This document shows, piece after piece, positions 38,727-38,810 of a stretch of DNA of 38,810 nucleotides. The notes under the pieces were generated by a model, which made no database searches, was not told the DNA's origin, and saw nothing but the letters and a program-made list of their open reading frames with translations. Source of the DNA: Candidatus Chloroploca sp. Khr17 (lineage in GTDB: Bacteria > Chloroflexota > Chloroflexia > Chloroflexales > Chloroflexaceae); NCBI RefSeq assembly GCF_004138165.1, contig NZ_RYFF01000048.1:1-38810 (forward strand). The letters run 5' to 3'. Positions within the stretch are counted from its first letter, which is position 1. Every line of letters begins with the position of its first letter. The position numbers and the translations under genes are program-made.

Positions 38727-38810
38727 AGGTGCGGCGGTCATGCGGTGGTTGGGCAACCATACATCGATCCGTCTGCTATACTAGCGTCAGCACAGTTTCT
38801 TGAGGCTTGT

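Larger units (their letters stand above)
38360..38810. other. Gene-free right end of the window
   Basis: No gene supported. It holds two hairpins (38554-38594 and 38703-38726) and a TATACT (38779-38784) with no -35 that I can defend. A transcription unit may begin beyond the window edge. Confidence 0.55.

Overview
The window is high-GC DNA that looks like part of a conjugative plasmid, or a plasmid-like integrative element, from a Chloroflexota bacterium (Chloroflexia-like). Evidence for the phylum: a very large secreted RCC1/CARDB/carboxypeptidase-regulatory-like protein ending in the YLPLV-R tail that I recall from many exported Chloroflexota proteins, a Rpn/DUF4351 protein, and generally Chloroflexus/Roseiflexus-like gene families. 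No rRNA, tRNA or CRISPR array was seen. Species-level assignment is not possible by reading alone.

Layout. (1) 1-3300 is mostly gene-poor, GC-rich repeat DNA with one small ORFan (1075-1305, minus). (2) 3305-9907 (minus) encodes a ~2,200-residue exported repeat protein, flanked by two 244-bp direct repeats (2577-2820 and 10304-10547). (3) 10616-27784 (minus) is one long conjugation (type IV secretion) operon. In transcription order it encodes a BNR-type lipoprotein, a NlpC/P60 lipoprotein hydrolase, a bitopic Ig/SpaA-like protein, a TrbL/VirB6-like channel protein, an SH3-domain protein with an apparent frameshift, a single-TM protein, a VirB2/TrbC-like pilin, a PrgI/VirB3-like protein, VirB4 ATPase, a Cys-cluster protein, a replication-relaxation family protein, and a VirD4/TraG-type coupling ATPase. 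An IS605-like remnant sits between the first two genes. (4) 27785-28073 is a divergent control region. (5) 28074-29894 (plus) is a partition operon: small MerR-like regulator, ParA, and a DUF3102 ParB-like partner. Three 97-bp tandem repeats follow it. (6) 30198-31471 (plus) is a phage-antirepressor/XRE pair behind three palindromes spaced exactly 41 bp. (7) 31617-33236 (minus) encodes a probable replication protein with a DnaA domain-I-like C-terminus. Its upstream DNA carries a leader inverted repeat, a strong opposing promoter and an iteron array (33678-33956), which together form a candidate oriV. (8) A tnpB element (about 33990-35240) is inserted into that array; more iteron motifs reappear on its far side. 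(9) 35472-36835 (minus) is an XRE regulator/ATP-binding protein pair. (10) 37445-38359 (minus) is a Rpn-family nuclease-like protein. Very large GC hairpins stand between or after several genes.

How the parts fit: the rep protein plus iterons would replicate the element, ParA/DUF3102 would segregate it, the antirepressor/XRE modules would control gene expression, and the 17-kb minus-strand operon would build a single-membrane (monoderm-type) conjugation machine with its own peptidoglycan hydrolase. The most interesting arrangement is an RNA-guided nuclease gene (tnpB) sitting inside the putative replication origin. All functional statements are homology or context inferences from reading the sequence; nothing was searched or computed externally.
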